This document shows, one piece after another, positions 5,948-8,577 of a stretch of DNA of 8,577 nucleotides. The notes under the pieces were generated by a model. It was not told the DNA's origin, made no database searches, and was given only the letters and a program-made list of their open reading frames with translations. This DNA is from Pyrinomonadaceae bacterium (GTDB lineage Bacteria > Acidobacteriota > Blastocatellia > Pyrinomonadales > Pyrinomonadaceae), in the NCBI GenBank assembly GCA_013813825.1, contig JACCRA010000392.1, positions 1-8,577 on the forward strand, read 5' to 3'. Each line of letters opens with the position of its first letter. The first letter of the stretch is position 1. A program made the position numbers and the translations under genes.

Positions 5948-7720
5948 TTGCACCGCAACCTTCGATCATTTATCGACCTGCTGGTGCGCGAAAACGATCT
6001 CGCGCAAATTGAGGCCGAAGTTGATCCATATCTTGAACTGGCCGAAGTTCACCGCCGCGTGATCGCGCGCGGTGGTCCCGCGCTGTTGTTTAAGCGCGTG
6101 AAGGGCAGCCGCTATCCTGTCGTGACGAATTTGTTCGGCACGGCGCGGCGCATCGAATTGGCTTTCGGCCCGAAGCCGGAAAAATTGGTGCGCGAAGTCG
6201 TCCACGTCGCGGAGAGTCTGCTGCCTCCGAAGCCGGCGGCGCTGTGGCAACATCGCCAATTGGCGCTCGAAGCTCTAAAGCTCGGCACGCGGAAAACAAG
6301 CAACGCGCCGGTGACGGAAGTGATTGATCGTCCGGCGCGGCTCGACGAGTTGCCGGTGCTGACGACGTGGCAGGAGGACGGCGGCGCGTTTTTCACTTTG
6401 CCACTCGTTTACACCGAACACCCGGAGACGGGCAAACACAATCTCGGCATGTACCGGATGCAGCGTTTCGACGCGCACACGACCGGACTCCACTGGCAAA
6501 TTCACAAAGGCGGCGGCTTTCATTATCACGCGGCGGAAAAAAAGAATGAGCCGCTGCCGGTGACGATGTTTCTTGGCGGGCCACCGGCCTTGATTCTCGC
6601 GGCCATCGCGCCGCTGCCAGAGGATGTGCCCGAACTCGTACTGGCCTCGCTCTTGGCCGGTGAACGCATTCGCACTTCACAGGGACCAATGGCAGGTGGG
6701 CATCGACTGGTGGCGGAGGCCGAGTTTGCACTCGTCGGCAGTGTCCCGCCGCACGAGCGACGGCCGGAAGGGCCGTTCGGCGATCATTACGGCTATTACT
6801 CGTTGCGGCACGATTACCCGGTCTTCCACGTCGCGGCGGTCTGCCACCGGCGCGATGCGATTTACCCGGCAACGGTGGTGGGCAAGCCGCGGCAGGAAGA
6901 CTTTTTCATCGGCGATTACTTGCAGCACCTCTTGTCGCCGCTCTTTCCGCTGGTGATGCCGAGCGTGCGCGATCTGTGGTCTTACGGCGAGACGGGTTTT
7001 CATTCGCTGGCGGCTGCTGTCGTGCGCGAGCGTTACGCGCGCGAGGCGTTGGTCTCCGGCTTTCGCATCCTCGGCGAAGGCCAACTCTCGCTGACCAAGT
7101 TCCTGTTGCTCACCGACACGCCGCAGGACTTGCGCGATTTCCCGCGCCTCTTCGAGCACATCCTCGCGCGCGTCCGCTGGGAGAGCGATCTGTTCGTCTT
7201 CTCGAACCTCTCGATGGACACGCTCGACTACACCAGCGGCAAAATTAACGAAGGCAGCAAAGCGATCATGCTCGGCCTCGGCGAGCCAATCAGGGAACTG
7301 CCGCGCCAGTTCAGCGGGACGTTGCCGGGTGGAGTGCGGCGCGCCGAAGTTTTCTGCGGTGGTTGCCTCGTGGTTGAGGGCGCGATTTACGCCGACGAAC
7401 CGGAATTGGCTGCGTGGCTGGCGCGTGAGGAAGTGTTCGCAACTTGGCCGCTCATTGTTTTGCACGACGATGCGAGCGTCGCCAAATCCTCGCCCGACTT
7501 TCTGTGGGCAACGTGGACGCGCTTCAATCCCGCGTCCGACATCCACGCCGCCGAGACGCGCGTCCACCGTCATCATCTCGCCTACCGGGGACCAATCGTG
7601 ATCGACGCACGCATGAAGCCCGGCTATCCAGACGAATTGATCGTGCGGCCGGACGTGGCCGAATTGGTGGAGCGACGGTGGCCGGAATACTTTCCGCGCG
7701 GCTTAAAGAATTTCGACTGA
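5948..7720 (+). CDS. UbiD-family prenylated-FMN-dependent decarboxylase
   Basis: 590 residues, cytoplasmic, no signal peptide. It starts with the typical UbiD opening (NLRSFIDLL). The start is TTG: an in-frame stop at 5939-5941 rules out anything further upstream, and the next in-frame alternative (GTG, codon 13) would cut into this motif. Family landmarks are present. Asn165 and Arg170 lie in HNLGMYRMQ, His186 in IHKGGG and Glu259 in AEAEF; Asn, His and this Glu are the expected metal ligands that hold prFMN. Glu274 and Asp279 in PEGPFGDHYGYYS complete the R-E-E/D catalytic set with Arg170; Asp at the last place is also what I recall for E. coli UbiD. The family makes or removes a carboxylate on aromatic or unsaturated acids. 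The chain is about 90 residues longer than E. coli UbiD (497), with a C-terminal part that includes a C-G-G-C pair (470-473) and IDARMKPGYP. Its role could be menaquinone synthesis or aromatic acid metabolism; sequence alone does not decide. No ubiX (prFMN maker) is in the window. Confidence 0.94.
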   Translation: MHRNLRSFIDLLVRENDLAQIEAEVDPYLELAEVHRRVIARGGPALLFKRVKGSRYPVVTNLFGTARRIELAFGPKPEKLVREVVHVAESLLPPKPAALWQHRQLALEALKLGTRKTSNAPVTEVIDRPARLDELPVLTTWQEDGGAFFTLPLVYTEHPETGKHNLGMYRMQRFDAHTTGLHWQIHKGGGFHYHAAEKKNEPLPVTMFLGGPPALILAAIAPLPEDVPELVLASLLAGERIRTSQGPMAGGHRLVAEAEFALVGSVPPHERRPEGPFGDHYGYYSLRHDYPVFHVAAVCHRRDAIYPATVVGKPRQEDFFIGDYLQHLLSPLFPLVMPSVRDLWSYGETGFHSLAAAVVRERYAREALVSGFRILGEGQLSLTKFLLLTDTPQDLRDFPRLFEHILARVRWESDLFVFSNLSMDTLDYTSGKINEGSKAIMLGLGEPIRELPRQFSGTLPGGVRRAEVFCGGCLVVEGAIYADEPELAAWLAREEVFATWPLIVLHDDASVAKSSPDFLWATWTRFNPASDIHAAETRVHRHHLAYRGPIVIDARMKPGYPDELIVRPDVAELVERRWPEYFPRGLKNFD

Positions 7721-7739
7721 CACCGAGCGATTGGATTAG

Positions 7740-8577
7740 ATGAGCATCATTTTAATGAGGCAACGACGATGGCGAAAACTCAAGATCGCGGCCGCGTCAA
7801 TTGCGCTCGTGCTCGGCGCATTGCTCGTTTGGGGATTCGTCATCGAACCGGATCGCTTGGTGGTCAGACCTGTCACTTTGAATCTCCCACGTTGGCCGGC
7901 GGGGATGGGGGAATTGAAACTCATCGCCCTCTCCGACCTTCACGCCGGAGCGCCGCACATCGACGCGGAGAAGTTGGATGATTTGATCGCCACGGTCAAC
8001 GCGCAGAATCCTGACGTGATCGTTTTGCTCGGCGACTTCGTAATCAGCGGCGTCCCCGGCGGCGAGTACACCGAGCCGGCGATAGCAGTGGGGAAACTGG
8101 CGGGTTTGCGTGCTCGGCACGGCGTGTTCGCAGTGCTCGGCAATCATGACTGGATGGAGGACGGGCCGGGCGTGATGCTCACATTGCAGAACGCCGGCAT
8201 CCGCGTGCTGGAAAATGAAGTGGCCGCCATCAGTCACAATGGACAAAATTTATGGCTTGTCGGCCTCGCCGATTTATGGTTCCGGCGGCCGGACGTTACA
8301 GGTAGTTTGGCGAAAGTGACGGACGACGGCCCCGTGATTGTGTTGACCCACAACCCCGACGTGTTTCCCACGATCCCCGCCCGCGTCGCGCTCACACTGG
8401 CCGGCCACACGCACGGCGGACAGGTCAACCTTCCGCTCCTCGGCCGGCTCGTCGTGCCTTCGCAATACGGCGCGCGTTACGCCATCGGACACGTCGTAGA
8501 AGACGACCGCCACCTTTACATCACGCCCGGCATCGGGACCAGTATCCTGCCGGTGCGCTTTCTCGTCCCACCCGAAA
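7740..8577 (+). CDS. Membrane-anchored metallophosphoesterase, YkuE-like (3' end cut by window)
   Basis: 279 codons are visible. The frame is open to the window edge, and the last residues (SILPVRFLVPPE) resemble the usual end of this family, so probably only a few residues are missing. A basic N-terminus (RQRRWRKLK, 7-15) leads into one hydrophobic helix (16-34), a signal anchor that places the enzyme outside the cytoplasm. The calcineurin-like dinuclear metal site is complete: Asp66 and His68 (SDLHAG), Asp99 (LLGDFV), Asn135 and His136 (GNHD), His204 (LTHNPD), His223 and His225 (AGHTHGGQ). Members hydrolyse phosphoesters, often of unknown identity; B. subtilis YkuE is a known exported relative. 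It starts 19 bases after the UbiD stop, so it is probably co-transcribed. No clear Shine-Dalgarno is seen. Met6 (7755) is an equally possible start and keeps the anchor. An Arg pair (9-10) is present, but the rest of a Tat motif is not. Confidence 0.93.
   Translation, partial: MSIILMRQRRWRKLKIAAASIALVLGALLVWGFVIEPDRLVVRPVTLNLPRWPAGMGELKLIALSDLHAGAPHIDAEKLDDLIATVNAQNPDVIVLLGDFVISGVPGGEYTEPAIAVGKLAGLRARHGVFAVLGNHDWMEDGPGVMLTLQNAGIRVLENEVAAISHNGQNLWLVGLADLWFRRPDVTGSLAKVTDDGPVIVLTHNPDVFPTIPARVALTLAGHTHGGQVNLPLLGRLVVPSQYGARYAIGHVVEDDRHLYITPGIGTSILPVRFLVPPE

Noticed and set aside
6677..7576. Minus-strand open frame of 299 codons inside the UbiD gene
   Set aside because: The plus strand encodes conserved UbiD motifs throughout. 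The antisense product is rich in R/A/Q/E and shows no recognisable fold.
7740..7775. Arg pair at residues 9-10 of the phosphoesterase as a Tat signal
   Set aside because: The residues after the Arg pair do not fit the Tat consensus (no F-L-K), and the long hydrophobic helix looks like a plain signal anchor.

Overview
The window is a G+C-rich bacterial chromosomal segment, with compact genes and strong third-position G/C bias by eye. The protein styles are an FHA-like/transmembrane/trypsin-fold protease, a tandem M16B peptidase pair with one degenerate subunit, a long UbiD-family decarboxylase and a membrane-anchored metallophosphoesterase. They remind me of Acidobacteriota (Blastocatellia-like). 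That placement is an inference from protein style; there is no rRNA or marker gene here to prove it. I see no tRNA, rRNA, CRISPR array, insertion sequence, integrase or attachment site.

Layout: one gene lies on the minus strand (156-1787). It encodes a single-pass membrane serine protease with a degenerate FHA-like domain before the membrane helix. A candidate intrinsic terminator lies beyond its stop, at 22-53. A 426-base divergent intergenic region (1788-2213) separates it from five plus-strand genes. These are two secreted M16 peptidase subunits (2214-3617 and 3619-5106), a small secreted HEAT-like repeat protein (5241-5882), a UbiD-family decarboxylase (5948-7720, TTG start) and a YkuE-like metallophosphoesterase (7740 to the window end, cut off probably just short of its stop).

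How the genes work together: the two M16 genes are one base apart and complementary. The first carries the zinc site but lacks the conserved Tyr of the C-terminal R/Y pair. The second has lost every zinc ligand but keeps R and Y. This is the hallmark of an obligate heterodimeric M16B peptidase with a divided active site. The divergent membrane protease makes the left half a locus for proteolysis outside the cytoplasm, with a shared control region. The right half (HEAT protein, UbiD decarboxylase, phosphoesterase) is co-directional with gaps of 65 and 19 bases, so at least the last two genes are probably co-transcribed; no shared pathway is evident.

The window looks mostly like ordinary core or lineage-specific chromosome. 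I did not find a convincing new defence, mobile or RNA system. The items most worth a second look are the FHA-like/protease fusion with its lost phosphothreonine-binding residues, the split M16 active site, and the structured divergent promoter region.
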